Assembly: GCF_900089605.1 (NCBI RefSeq)
Contig: NZ_LT594324.1
Location: 5,642,001-5,706,000 of the forward strand
Direction: 5' to 3'
Origin: Micromonospora narathiwatensis
GTDB taxonomy: Bacteria; Actinomycetota; Actinomycetes; Mycobacteriales; Micromonosporaceae
DNA: 64,000 bases
Part shown: positions 35,350 to 44,313 of the stretch, piece after piece
Numbering within the stretch: the stretch's first letter is position 1
Layout: each line of letters opens with the position of its first letter
The notes under the pieces: model-generated
Databases searched by the model: none
What the model saw: the letters and a program-made list of their open reading frames with translations, nothing else
Told to the model about the DNA's origin: nothing
Made by a program: the position numbers and the translations under genes

Positions 35350-37940
35350 GCCGGGCGATGAGCCATGGCCGACGGCGGGGCGTGGCCGCGGCAGCGGTTC
35401 TCGTCGGGGCGGCCGCGCTGCTGACCGTCGGCCCGCCGGTCTCACCGGCGAGAGCGGTCGACGAGGTGACCGACTCCGCGGTCACGGTCAGCGGGCGCAT
35501 GGGCCAGCTGGGCGACGACTGGAGCGACCTCAAGGTCACCGTCTCCCAGACGAAGAACCTGACCAACCAGTCGGTCACCGTGACCTGGACCGGCGCCCCC
35601 AAGACCAAGTTCTACGCCAAGGATCCCAACGCGAACTACCTGCAGGTCATGCAGTGCTGGGGCCCGGATCCCGACGCGCCCGACTTTCGAGAGACCTGCG
35701 AGTGGGGCGTCGGTCGGTACAAGAAAAACGGTGACAAGACCGAGGTCGAACCCCCCGAGCAGCGTTCTCCGGTGCCGGCGGACCCGTTGGAGGACGGGCT
35801 GCTCCGGACGGGCGCGAGGCTCATCCCGTTCCGGTCCGCGCTGGACGGCTCTCGAACTCCGGATGGCAGCCCGGAAGACCCGTTCCCCGCCGAAGGACTG
35901 CCGCCGGACAGCCCGCTGAAGCCGGCCGAGGTGCTCTCGAACTACTTTGGCATTTACACCAGCAACGAGATTCCTTTTGCCGTGACGACCGGTGACGGTT
36001 CCGGTCGGGCGGTCTTCGAGGTTCGTAACGCGGTCCGCGACCCGCACCTGGGCTGCGGCGTCCGCACGGGCGGCGCCAGCGGCGCTCCCCGCCGATGCTG
36101 GCTGGTCATCGTCCCCCGCGGCGAGCGAGAGGTCGACGGGACGCACCAGGAGATCGTTACGTACCGGGGGGCGCTCACGCCGTCGATCTTCGCCGACCGG
36201 CTGGTCGTGCCGTTGGACTTCACCCCGGTGGACGCCGGGTGCCCCCTGGACCGGGAGGAACGGGGGACGGTCGGCACGGAGATGATCGCCGAGGCCGTGC
36301 TCGCCTGGCAGCCCGCGCTCTGCGCCAACAACGGGCCGGTCTTCGCCTATTCGACGACGGGCGACGAGGAGGCGGTGCGGCAGGTGCTGGACGCGTCGAA
36401 CGACGGTCCGGGCCTGGCCTTCACCTCCGATCCGGTGGTTCCCGAGGAGGGGCAGCCGCCCGTCGTGCAGACACCGGTCGCCGTCTCCTCGGTGGTCATC
36501 GCGTTCAACATCGACCTCCGCCTCGCGGGCACCGTGCCGCCGGAGATGGAGCCGCTACGCCGCACCCTGGTACGCAACCTCAAGCTCACTCCCCGGCTGC
36601 TCGCGAAGCTGCTCACCCAGTCGTACGTCCGGGACGTGCCGGACGGGAACCAGAAGAACTATGTGGCGGACAACCCGCGAAGTCTCGGGGTGGACCCGGA
36701 GTTTCTGGCGCTGAACCCGGACTTTGCCTACATCGACAACGGGTTCGCTCCCGACGGCATCGTCGTCCCGTACGGCAATTTTGCGGCGGCCCGCGAGGTG
36801 TGGCGGTGGGTCCTCGCCGATCCGTCGGCGCGTGACTGGCTGAACGGCAAGCCTGACGGGCTCGGTGGTGGGCCCCACGGCAAGGGCATGGAGGTCAACC
36901 CGAACTACCGGTTCGTGTCCGCCGGTGCCCAGGACTACTTCCCGCGTACGGACCCTTCCTGCATCAATCCGGAGGAGCGGCCGGATCTGGAGGAGTGGCA
37001 GCAGGAACCGTCGCCGGGCCGGTGCACACTCGACCTTTTCCCGTACGCGCCGAGCCTCGGCGAGTCCGCGTACCAGACGCTGCGCGCCGACACCAAGCAG
37101 GCATCCAACTGGCAGCCGTCCTTTGACCGGAGCATTCCTGGCAAGTACGGCAAGGAGCCACCCAAGCAGGTGGGTCAGCGTTTCGCACTCTCCATCACCG
37201 ACTCGGCGTCGGCCGCCCGCTACGGTCTCCACACCGCGCAGCTCTGCAAGGCGGTGACCGACGCCGACGGCAACATGGCCGCCTCGGACTGCCGCACCGC
37301 CGACACGACGGGCATGCTCGCCGGAGCCGACGCGATGGTGCCGAGCAAGGTGCCCGGGGTCCGCACGATCGACCCACTGCGTGCGGTCGCCACTCCGAAG
37401 GCGTACCCGCTGACCATGGTCACCTACGCGGCGGCCACTCTCGGTGCGCCCGCCGAGGCGCGGCGCGACTACGCGTCGCTGCTGCGGTACGTCGCCGGCA
37501 ACGGACAGCAGCCGGGACAGCAGCCCGGCCAGTTGCCGGAGGGCTACGCGCCGCTGCCGCAGGCGATGCGGGCACAGACGTTGACCGTCGCGGACACGCT
37601 TGAGCGCTACCAGCCGCCGTCGCCGTCGCCCACGCCGACTCCGAATCAGCCCCCGGCGACCACCGCCCCCGCGGCGAGCGAGGCACCAACGTCGACCCCT
37701 ACTGACACGGCCTCTGAAGTACCGAATCAGGGCGTCCCCCCGACCCCGGCACCCCCGGCCCCCTCGCAGTCGCCTCCCGTGGGCAAGCCGATCGCGCAAC
37801 TGACTCCCGGCAGCCCACTGGGCCAGGTCCGCTGGGTCGTCGTGGCCCTACTCGTGGTCGGAGTGCTGGGCGGCATGGCCGGGCCGGTTCTCCTGATGGT
37901 GTCCCGACGCCTTCGATCGAACTCCGGCGGGCCGGCATGA
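35346..37940 (+). CDS. Large secreted, C-terminally anchored PstS-like protein
   Basis: 864 residues from GTG 35346 (ATG 35358 is an alternative). It has a signal peptide to about residue 37, a long extracellular part with several Cys pairs, a Pro/Ser/Thr linker (about 740-815), and a final membrane helix (VVVALLVVGVLGGMAGPVLLMV). Distant PstS-like stretches are visible: GLAFTSDPV, then TPVAVSSVVIAFNIDLRL, then LKLTPRLLAKLLTQSY, which mirror the hinge and helix region of PstS. I infer a diverged binding protein with large insertions. Coupled to pstS by overlap. Confidence 0.75.
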   Translation: MSRAMSHGRRRGVAAAAVLVGAAALLTVGPPVSPARAVDEVTDSAVTVSGRMGQLGDDWSDLKVTVSQTKNLTNQSVTVTWTGAPKTKFYAKDPNANYLQVMQCWGPDPDAPDFRETCEWGVGRYKKNGDKTEVEPPEQRSPVPADPLEDGLLRTGARLIPFRSALDGSRTPDGSPEDPFPAEGLPPDSPLKPAEVLSNYFGIYTSNEIPFAVTTGDGSGRAVFEVRNAVRDPHLGCGVRTGGASGAPRRCWLVIVPRGEREVDGTHQEIVTYRGALTPSIFADRLVVPLDFTPVDAGCPLDREERGTVGTEMIAEAVLAWQPALCANNGPVFAYSTTGDEEAVRQVLDASNDGPGLAFTSDPVVPEEGQPPVVQTPVAVSSVVIAFNIDLRLAGTVPPEMEPLRRTLVRNLKLTPRLLAKLLTQSYVRDVPDGNQKNYVADNPRSLGVDPEFLALNPDFAYIDNGFAPDGIVVPYGNFAAAREVWRWVLADPSARDWLNGKPDGLGGGPHGKGMEVNPNYRFVSAGAQDYFPRTDPSCINPEERPDLEEWQQEPSPGRCTLDLFPYAPSLGESAYQTLRADTKQASNWQPSFDRSIPGKYGKEPPKQVGQRFALSITDSASAARYGLHTAQLCKAVTDADGNMAASDCRTADTTGMLAGADAMVPSKVPGVRTIDPLRAVATPKAYPLTMVTYAAATLGAPAEARRDYASLLRYVAGNGQQPGQQPGQLPEGYAPLPQAMRAQTLTVADTLERYQPPSPSPTPTPNQPPATTAPAASEAPTSTPTDTASEVPNQGVPPTPAPPAPSQSPPVGKPIAQLTPGSPLGQVRWVVVALLVVGVLGGMAGPVLLMVSRRLRSNSGGPA

Positions 37941-37975
37941 CGGCGAACGAAGGAATGGCAAGAGATTGGCACCCG

Positions 37976-38008
37976 GTGACTGAGCCGTTCATCTGGCCTA
38001 AGTGTTGC
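37976..38008 (+). promoter_or_regulatory. Shared pst-locus motif, copy D (divergent)
   Basis: Contains GTTCATCTGGC (37987-37997) then CTAAGTGTTGC, 130 bp before the next start. It matches copy B over TCTGGC-n-TAAGT-n-TT but lacks the TTCAC unit at the same offset. Its GTTCAT unit alone fits a PhoP half-site. Confidence 0.4.
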
Positions 38009-38138
38009 CGAAAGGAACCGCTCTCAACGTTTGCGCAACCTAGGTTTCGGTCTTTGGTTTCGGGCCGGGAAAGTTAGCACAACTCATTTTCATCGTGAAA
38101 TGAGCCGCATTTCCTTCTCTCTCGGAAAGGGAGATCGC

Positions 38139-39275
38139 ATGAGGGTCAACACCTTCGGCAAGGTGATGGTGGCGGGCGTGGCCGTCGCCGCCGTCGCCGT
38201 CTGGGGTAGCCCCGCGTCGGCGGACCCGGCGCCGGCGACGGACTACCGGACGCTTGCCGGCGCCGGCTCGGACACCACCCAGGACGTGATGAACGGTCTG
38301 GCGGAGACGATCCGAGTCAACGGCAACAAGGTCATCGCCTCCTGGGACGCCCGGGGCACCGCGCAGATCAAGACCAAGGCGACCAACTGCCAGTTCACCC
38401 GGCCCAACGGGTCCGGCGCGGGCCGCCAGGCCCTGCGTGCGGCCAAGGGCGAGGACCTCGGCGGCACCCACGGTGGGCCGGGTAAGTACCTCGGCTCCGA
38501 CGTCGTGGGCTGCGTCGACTTCGCCCGCTCGTCGGCGTACTCCAGCACCACGCCGGGCACCAGCGGCAACCTCACCTACATCCCGTTCGGTGTGGACGCC
38601 GTGGCGCTGGCCATCAACAGCAACAGCGACCTGCCGCGCAACAACTCGTTCGCCCGGGTGCAGCGCGTCTACAAGTGCTTCGACAAGAACATCAGCGGCC
38701 TGCCGGTACAGCCGCTGATCCCGCAGGCGGGCTCCGGCACCCGTCAGTTCTGGCTGCAGCAGATGGAGATCACCGAGCAGGAGATCTCCCTGGGCGACCT
38801 GCCCTGTCTGACCGTTGCTGGCGTTCCGAACCCGCAGGAGCACGACGGCACGGTCCTCCAGGGGCACAACGACTGGGTCGTGCCGTTCGCGGCGGGGCAG
38901 TTCCTCGCGCAGGGCAACAACGCGACGATCCAGACCGCCACCGGTCTGGTGGTGGAGGACCGGCGTGGCCCGGCACTGCTGACCGGCATGAACCTGCCCG
39001 GTCAGGCCGTCCAGCAGCCGATCGCGAGCGGTGTGCTCAACGCCAACTTCCCGCTCAACCGGGACGTCTACAACGTGGTCCCGACCGCTGACCTCACCAA
39101 CCCGCTGATCAACCAGGTGTTCGTCGGCGACAACGCACTCGCCTGCACGCAGACGGTGACCGTCGGCAGCAGCCAGCGCAACGTGGTGCAGCTGTTCGGC
39201 TTCGGGCAGCGCTCGGCGAGCCCGGACCTGTTCCACCAGAAGTGCGGCGCCACCGCCCTGAAGTCCAACTCGTAA
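38139..39275 (+). CDS. Secreted periplasmic-binding-protein-like protein
   Basis: 378 residues from ATG 38139 (GAAAGGGAG upstream). A signal peptide ends near ASA at residue 28. The mature protein begins DYRTLAGAGSDTTQDVMNGLAE and later has PQAGSGTRQFWLQQ, both matching the phosphate-loop positions of PstS-type type II binding proteins. Six or more Cys residues are present and no anchor is visible, so it may be released or held by other proteins. It opens the second transcription unit of the locus, behind copy D of the shared motif. Confidence 0.8.
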   Translation: MRVNTFGKVMVAGVAVAAVAVWGSPASADPAPATDYRTLAGAGSDTTQDVMNGLAETIRVNGNKVIASWDARGTAQIKTKATNCQFTRPNGSGAGRQALRAAKGEDLGGTHGGPGKYLGSDVVGCVDFARSSAYSSTTPGTSGNLTYIPFGVDAVALAINSNSDLPRNNSFARVQRVYKCFDKNISGLPVQPLIPQAGSGTRQFWLQQMEITEQEISLGDLPCLTVAGVPNPQEHDGTVLQGHNDWVVPFAAGQFLAQGNNATIQTATGLVVEDRRGPALLTGMNLPGQAVQQPIASGVLNANFPLNRDVYNVVPTADLTNPLINQVFVGDNALACTQTVTVGSSQRNVVQLFGFGQRSASPDLFHQKCGATALKSNS

Positions 39276-39390
39276 CAGCAGAACACGAAGCGGCGGCTGG
39301 GCGTCCCACAGCGGGCGCCCGGCTCCGCGGTTACGTCGGCGGTCGCCGCGCCATCAGCGCGGGCGGGCCGCTCACCGGAGGAAGGTTGCG

Positions 39391-40257
39391 ATGAGAACGC
39401 GGGAATGGCCAGCCAGGCGCGTACGCGCCGGGGCGGCGGCCGGGCTGAGCCTGGTGTTGGCCGGCGGCGTCTCCGCCGTCAGCGCCGCGCCGGCGCTTGC
39501 CGCGCCGCTCGGCACCGTCGCCATCTCGTCGCAGAGCGGCGACGTCACGAGCAACCCGATCTTCGCCAAGGCGACCACCTCGGCCCCGTGCCCCGCCGGC
39601 TACGGGGAGAACGCGTCGCTGCGGGTCGGCCCGCCGAACGGACCGTTCACCAACCTCGCCAAGCCGCTCACCGACGGCGGCTACGACAAGGCGAAGGTGA
39701 CCTTCTCCCCCAACCGCTCCTACCAGCTGGCGCTCGGAAGCAACCCGGCCGACGGTGTCTGGTGGATCGTCGTCGAATGCTTCAGCGCCACTGCGGGTCG
39801 CCACCCGGAGCGGTTCGTCACGCCGATCACCGTCTCCGGCACCGGCTGGCGGGTCGGGGCGTCAGGGCAGCCGGCGCAGCCCGGGTCGCCGGATGAGTCG
39901 GCCACTCAGACGCCCACGCCCTCCGCGTCGCCGACGGCCACCGTCGACCCGACCCCGGCCGGCTCGGCAGAACCGAATCCCGCGACGTCGATGGCCGAGC
40001 CCACCCCCGCCGCCCACCGCCTGCCGGCGAGTGGAGCCAGCCTCGTCATCGCCGCCATCGTCACCGGCGGGGTCCTGCTCGCCGGCTCCCTGGTCAGCCT
40101 GCTCGTCGTACGCCGCCGTCGAGTGGCACCGGCGCTGCCGAAGGTGGCGTGGCCCGAGGAGTCGGTGACCGAGCCGCCGACCGAGCCGCCCTCCGACAGC
40201 GCGAAGACCGCAAGTTCCAGCAGTCGTACCACTACGCCGACGGCGAAAAGGAAGTAG
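39391..40257 (+). CDS. Surface protein: novel N-terminal domain plus LPASG-type anchor
   Basis: 288 residues. Signal peptide to about residue 37, then a 120-residue domain shared with the genes at 40261 and 44314: LGTVAISSQSGDVTSNPIF, CPAGYGENASLRVGP, GPFTNL, NPADGVWWIVVECFS. Two invariant Cys probably form a disulfide. A Pro/Thr/Ser linker leads to LPASG (residues 211-215), a hydrophobic helix and an RRRR stop, then a 45-residue tail. That tail is long for a sortase signal, so plain membrane anchoring is also possible. The domain is not one I know. Confidence 0.78.
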   Translation: MRTREWPARRVRAGAAAGLSLVLAGGVSAVSAAPALAAPLGTVAISSQSGDVTSNPIFAKATTSAPCPAGYGENASLRVGPPNGPFTNLAKPLTDGGYDKAKVTFSPNRSYQLALGSNPADGVWWIVVECFSATAGRHPERFVTPITVSGTGWRVGASGQPAQPGSPDESATQTPTPSASPTATVDPTPAGSAEPNPATSMAEPTPAAHRLPASGASLVIAAIVTGGVLLAGSLVSLLVVRRRRVAPALPKVAWPEESVTEPPTEPPSDSAKTASSSSRTTTPTAKRK

Positions 40258-40260
40258 TCG

Positions 40261-42123
40261 ATGTCCCTGTCTGTCTCCCGGCGTGGCCGGATCGCTGCTG
40301 CACTCTCGGCGGCCACACTTCTCGGCGGCATGCTCGTGGGGCTGGTCGCCACGCCCGCTTACGCCGCCGACCTGGGCACCGTCAACCTCTCGCAGTCCCG
40401 TGGCACCGTCACCGCAAATCCGATGTTCGAGACCGCGATCACCTCCAAGCCGTGTCCGAAGCCGTACGGCGAGGAGGCCGCGCTCCGGATCGGTCCGGGC
40501 GTGCCGACGGGCCCGTTCACCAACCTGACCCCGTCGCTGGGCGGCGGCGGGTACGACGAGGCCCCGGTGACGGCCAACCCGAACCGGTCGATGCAGACCG
40601 CGCTCGGGGAGAAGCCGGCCGACGGCACCTACTGGGTGGTGGTCGAGTGCTTCAGCCTGCTGGCGGGCCGGAACCCCGATCGGTTCGTCACCCCGATCAA
40701 GGTCACCGGCGAGAACTGGGAGGTGGTGAGCTCGAACACGCAGACCACCACCACGCTCGCCGTCAGCCCGGCCGATTCGGCCGTGCAGGGCAGTGCGGTG
40801 ACCCTGACCGCAACGATCGACCCGCCCGCGGCGACCGGCTCGATCCAGTTCCGCGACGGGGAAACGGCGCTCGGCGCTCCGGTCACCGTCTCCGGCGGCA
40901 CTGCCACGCTCACCACCCGCGACCTGTCGGTGGGCCTGCGTGCCCTGAGCGCGGTCTTCAATCCGACCGGCAACTTCGACGCGTCGATCTCATCGGCGGC
41001 GTCGTATCGGATCACCGCTCCCGGGGCTCAGGACGTCACGATCGAGCTTGAGGCGACCCCGGCCAGCCCGCAGCCGCAGAAGACCCCCGTCACGCTGACC
41101 GCGAGGGTGACTCCGGCGACCACCGGACACGTCCAGTTCCGCAGGGGCACGGATCCCATCGCCTCGATCGAGGTCAGTGCTGATGGCACGGCCACCACGA
41201 CGGTGAACACCGCGAGCGCGCCGCTGCTGGTCGGGGCGCACACCTTTACCGCCGAGTTCATTCCGACGAACCCGGACGAGTTCAACGGCGCACAGTCCGC
41301 ACCGGTCCAGTACGAGATCACCGGGGACGGCGTCGCGCAGACCACCACGAAGCTCGAGGTGTCGCCGGCCGGTCCGAAGCCGCAGGGTACGGCCGTCACG
41401 CTCACCGCGACCGTGCAGCCGGCCGCGGCGGCGGGCAAGGTGCAGTTCAACGACGGGAGCACCGCACTGGGCGAGGCCGTCACCGTCCAGAACGGCACCG
41501 CGACCACGACCGTCACGACCCTTCCCGTCGGCGTTCACTCGCTCACCGCGGTATTCACGCCGAGCGACGCGACTCAGTTCAGCAACTCGACCTCCCAGAC
41601 CGTCCAGTACGAGATCACCGCGCCGGCCACCGACAGCGATCTGACGGTGACCGACGAGGACGGCAAGAAGCTCGGCGCGAACCCGACGTTGTACCCGGGG
41701 CAGACCGTGCAGATCGAGGCCCGAGGGTTCACCGGCGACGAGCCGGTCGTGCTGCAACTCGACGGCACCACGGTGCAAACCGTGCCGGCTGAGAACGGCG
41801 TGGTCGGACTGACCTTCACGCTGGGCGAAGACAGCCGGGTCGGGGCGCATCAACTCGTGTTCTCCGGCACCGCCCACACGGTGACCTTCGACTTCACCGT
41901 CGCCGCCAAGGACGACGACCCGGCCGATGGCGACGACAACAACAGCGACGGTGACGGCGGCAACGGCGGTACTGGCGGCGGCAGCCTGCCGAAGACGGGT
42001 GTCGACGTCGTGACGATGCTCGGGGCCGGCCTGATGCTGGTCGGCGGCGGTGCGGGTGTGCTGGTGATGACCCGGCGGCGGCCACGGTTCGCGCCGGTGA
42101 TCTGGCCGGACGAGCAGCGGTAG
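40261..42123 (+). CDS. LPKTG surface protein with novel N-domain and Ig-like repeats
   Basis: 620 residues from ATG 40261, 3 nt after the previous stop. It has a signal peptide (to about residue 36), then the shared N-domain (37-155) with PCPKPYGEEAALRIGP and VVECFSLLAG. Three bacterial Ig-like repeats of about 95 residues follow, each starting TTT.L.VSPA...QGTAVTLTATV, then a fourth beta-rich module. An Asp/Gly linker ends in LPKTG (576-580), a membrane helix and RRRPR. This is a standard sortase substrate layout. The repeats should act as a stalk that carries the N-domain off the surface. Confidence 0.87.
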   Translation: MSLSVSRRGRIAAALSAATLLGGMLVGLVATPAYAADLGTVNLSQSRGTVTANPMFETAITSKPCPKPYGEEAALRIGPGVPTGPFTNLTPSLGGGGYDEAPVTANPNRSMQTALGEKPADGTYWVVVECFSLLAGRNPDRFVTPIKVTGENWEVVSSNTQTTTTLAVSPADSAVQGSAVTLTATIDPPAATGSIQFRDGETALGAPVTVSGGTATLTTRDLSVGLRALSAVFNPTGNFDASISSAASYRITAPGAQDVTIELEATPASPQPQKTPVTLTARVTPATTGHVQFRRGTDPIASIEVSADGTATTTVNTASAPLLVGAHTFTAEFIPTNPDEFNGAQSAPVQYEITGDGVAQTTTKLEVSPAGPKPQGTAVTLTATVQPAAAAGKVQFNDGSTALGEAVTVQNGTATTTVTTLPVGVHSLTAVFTPSDATQFSNSTSQTVQYEITAPATDSDLTVTDEDGKKLGANPTLYPGQTVQIEARGFTGDEPVVLQLDGTTVQTVPAENGVVGLTFTLGEDSRVGAHQLVFSGTAHTVTFDFTVAAKDDDPADGDDNNSDGDGGNGGTGGGSLPKTGVDVVTMLGAGLMLVGGGAGVLVMTRRRPRFAPVIWPDEQR

Positions 42124-42178
42124 GACCGCGCGACAGCGTGGCAATGGGGCGGAATCAGGGCAAGGGAGAAGCACGACG

Positions 42179-43168
42179 ATGACGGTGACGACAAGTCGCC
42201 CGCCGGCGGCACCGCCGCCGGCCCCGGCAGCGACCGCGCCGGCGCCGCCCCCGGCGGCGGCGAGCCGCCCGCTGCCCGCGGTGACGGCGAGCCCTCCGGA
42301 GTCGGGTGCTTCGAGCCCCGCACACCTGGCGTTTCACCTCTCCGGGGCCGGGCTCACGATCCTCGCCGTCGTGCTGCTCGCCTTCGTCGCCCACCTCACG
42401 GTCGTCTCCCAACTGCGCTACGCGCGGTCTCAGCAGACGGCGTACGCCGACTTCCGCTACGAACTGGCCAACGCCACCGCGCCGGTCGGTCAGACCGACG
42501 AGAACGGGAAGCTGGTGCCGCCCGGGAGCGCCGTCGCCGTGCTGCGGATCCCGGCCATCGACCTGCGGACCGTCGTCTTCGAGGGGACCCGGGGCGACGT
42601 GCTGGAGTCGGGCCCTGGGCACCGCCGTGACACCGTGCTGCCCGGCCAGGCGGGCACGAGCATCGTCATGGGCCGCAAGTTCCTCTACGGCGGACCCTTC
42701 GGCGCGCTCGACGTCCTGACGACGGGCGACGAGATCACCGCGATCACCGGGCAGGGCGAGCACAAGTACCGCGTCATCGCCCTGCGCCGGGCGGGCGAGG
42801 AGGCGCCGCCACCGTCGGAGACGGCACCCGGTCGACTGGTTTTGATCACCGCGGACGGGCCGGTCTACGCACCGGAGGACCTGCTCTACGTCTACGCCGA
42901 ACTGACCTCGGACGCGCAACCCGCGGCACGCCGCGCGTTCGGCGCCGCGTCACTGCCGGCCAGCGAGCGACCGATGGCGGCCGACCAGAACGCCTGGATG
43001 TCCGTCGTGCTCTGGGGCCAGGCCCTGCTGCTCGCCGTGGCGGCGGTGACCTGGGTCCGGGTCCGGCGCGGGCGTTGGCCGGCCTGGATCGTCGGCCTAC
43101 CGGTCTGCGGTGCGCTCGGCCTCACGCTCGCCGACCAGGTCGCCCGCCTACTGCCCAACCTGATGTGA
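42179..43168 (+). CDS. Sortase-fold membrane protein lacking the catalytic triad
   Basis: 329 residues. A Pro/Ala-rich cytoplasmic start, one membrane helix (about 55-75), an extracellular sortase-like domain (about 110-245) and two C-terminal helices. Sortase landmarks are present: LRIPAIDLRTVVFEGT, GPGHRRDTVLPGQAG, YGGPFGALDVLTTGDEI. However, the usual AGHR is MGRK (Arg 166 in place of His), the usual TLTTC is VLITA (Ala 225 in place of Cys), and no Arg lies in the following strand (EDLLYVYAEL). It should be inactive as a transpeptidase. It sits between a sortase substrate and pstB in one operon. Confidence 0.82.
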   Translation: MTVTTSRPPAAPPPAPAATAPAPPPAAASRPLPAVTASPPESGASSPAHLAFHLSGAGLTILAVVLLAFVAHLTVVSQLRYARSQQTAYADFRYELANATAPVGQTDENGKLVPPGSAVAVLRIPAIDLRTVVFEGTRGDVLESGPGHRRDTVLPGQAGTSIVMGRKFLYGGPFGALDVLTTGDEITAITGQGEHKYRVIALRRAGEEAPPPSETAPGRLVLITADGPVYAPEDLLYVYAELTSDAQPAARRAFGAASLPASERPMAADQNAWMSVVLWGQALLLAVAAVTWVRVRRGRWPAWIVGLPVCGALGLTLADQVARLLPNLM

Positions 43169-43193
43169 ACAACGTGGAAGCTGTGAGGACAAG

Positions 43194-44171
43194 GTGACGC
43201 ACCCGATCGACGACATCGTGGCTCGGCGGGATGCCGCGCAGGACCCGCCCGCCGGGACACCGCTGGGCGGGGAGACACCGACCCTGGTGGACATCCCGCA
43301 GGCCGAGCTGGCCGCCCCCCACCGAGCCGGCGACGGCCTGGCCAGCACCGAGGTGATGCACCGGGGGAGTGCGCGGGTGGGGGCCGCGACGGACTCGCTC
43401 GCGATGCTGGAGGCCCGCTCAATCTCGGCCTGGTTCGGTGACCGCAAGGTGCTCGACCGGGTCTCCCTGACGATGCCGGCCGGCCAGGTGACCGCGCTCA
43501 TCGGGCCGTCCGGCTGCGGTAAGTCCACCTTCCTGCGGATTCTCAACCGGATGCACGAGTTGGTGCCCAGTGCCGCGCTCGCCGGCGAGGTGTTGCTGGA
43601 CGGGCGGGACATCTACGACTCCTCGCGCCGGGTCACCGACGCGCGCCGGCAAATCGGCATGGTTTTCCAGAAGCCCAACCCGTTTCCGGCGATGTCCATC
43701 TACGACAACGTCATTTCCGGGCTGCGGCTGACCGGGATCCGCGCGGGCCGGCGGGAACTGGACGACCTGGTCGAGGAATGCCTGATAAAGGCGGGTCTCT
43801 GGAAGGAGGTCCGCGACCGGTTGCGCCAACCGGGCGGAGCGCTCTCCGGTGGACAGCAACAGCGCCTGTGCATCGCCCGATCGCTCGCCGTACGCCCCCG
43901 GGTGCTGCTCATGGACGAACCCTGTTCGGCCCTGGACCCCACCTCGACGCGGCGGATCGAGGAGACGATTGCGGAACTGGTCACCGAGGTGACCATTGTC
44001 ATCGTCACCCACAACATGCAGCAGGCGGCGCGCGTATCCGACGAGTGCGCTTTCTTTCTCGCCAGCCAGGGCACGCCGGGATCGATTGTCGAGTACGGGC
44101 CGACGTCCGCCATGTTCGAAAACCCGCAGGATTCCCGGACGTACGACTACGTGCATGGGCGGTTCGGCTGA
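43194..44171 (+). CDS. pstB: Phosphate-type ABC transporter ATP-binding protein PstB
   Basis: 325 residues from GTG 43194. Walker A GPSGCGKST, Q-loop VFQKPNPFP, signature LSGGQQQR, Walker B VLLMDEPCSALDP and H-loop THNMQQ are all PstB-like; the QKPNPFP stretch is diagnostic. About 70 residues precede the usual start and have no known domain. ATG 43404 would give a normal-length protein but lies far from the upstream gene. It is separated from pstCA by 9.5 kb of surface-protein genes. Confidence 0.9.
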   Translation: MTHPIDDIVARRDAAQDPPAGTPLGGETPTLVDIPQAELAAPHRAGDGLASTEVMHRGSARVGAATDSLAMLEARSISAWFGDRKVLDRVSLTMPAGQVTALIGPSGCGKSTFLRILNRMHELVPSAALAGEVLLDGRDIYDSSRRVTDARRQIGMVFQKPNPFPAMSIYDNVISGLRLTGIRAGRRELDDLVEECLIKAGLWKEVRDRLRQPGGALSGGQQQRLCIARSLAVRPRVLLMDEPCSALDPTSTRRIEETIAELVTEVTIVIVTHNMQQAARVSDECAFFLASQGTPGSIVEYGPTSAMFENPQDSRTYDYVHGRFG

Positions 44172-44187
44172 TGCCACCGCACCCAGA

Positions 44188-44220
44188 GTTTCCCTTTCGC
44201 ATGTCCGGCGTAGGGATTGA
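44188..44220 (+). promoter_or_regulatory. Shared pst-locus motif, copy C (PHO-box-like)
   Basis: Reads GTTTCCCTTTC, GCATGTCCGGC, GTAGGGATTGA, 93 bp before the next start. ATGTCCGGCGTA is identical to copy A over 12 bases. Confidence 0.5.
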
Positions 44221-44313
44221 ACTGCCGTCAACGTCACAGCAGATCGAAAACCTAATCGTCGGCCGGCTCATCTGATCCGGTCCGTCACCACCCTCAATGA
44301 GAGGAAGTGATCC

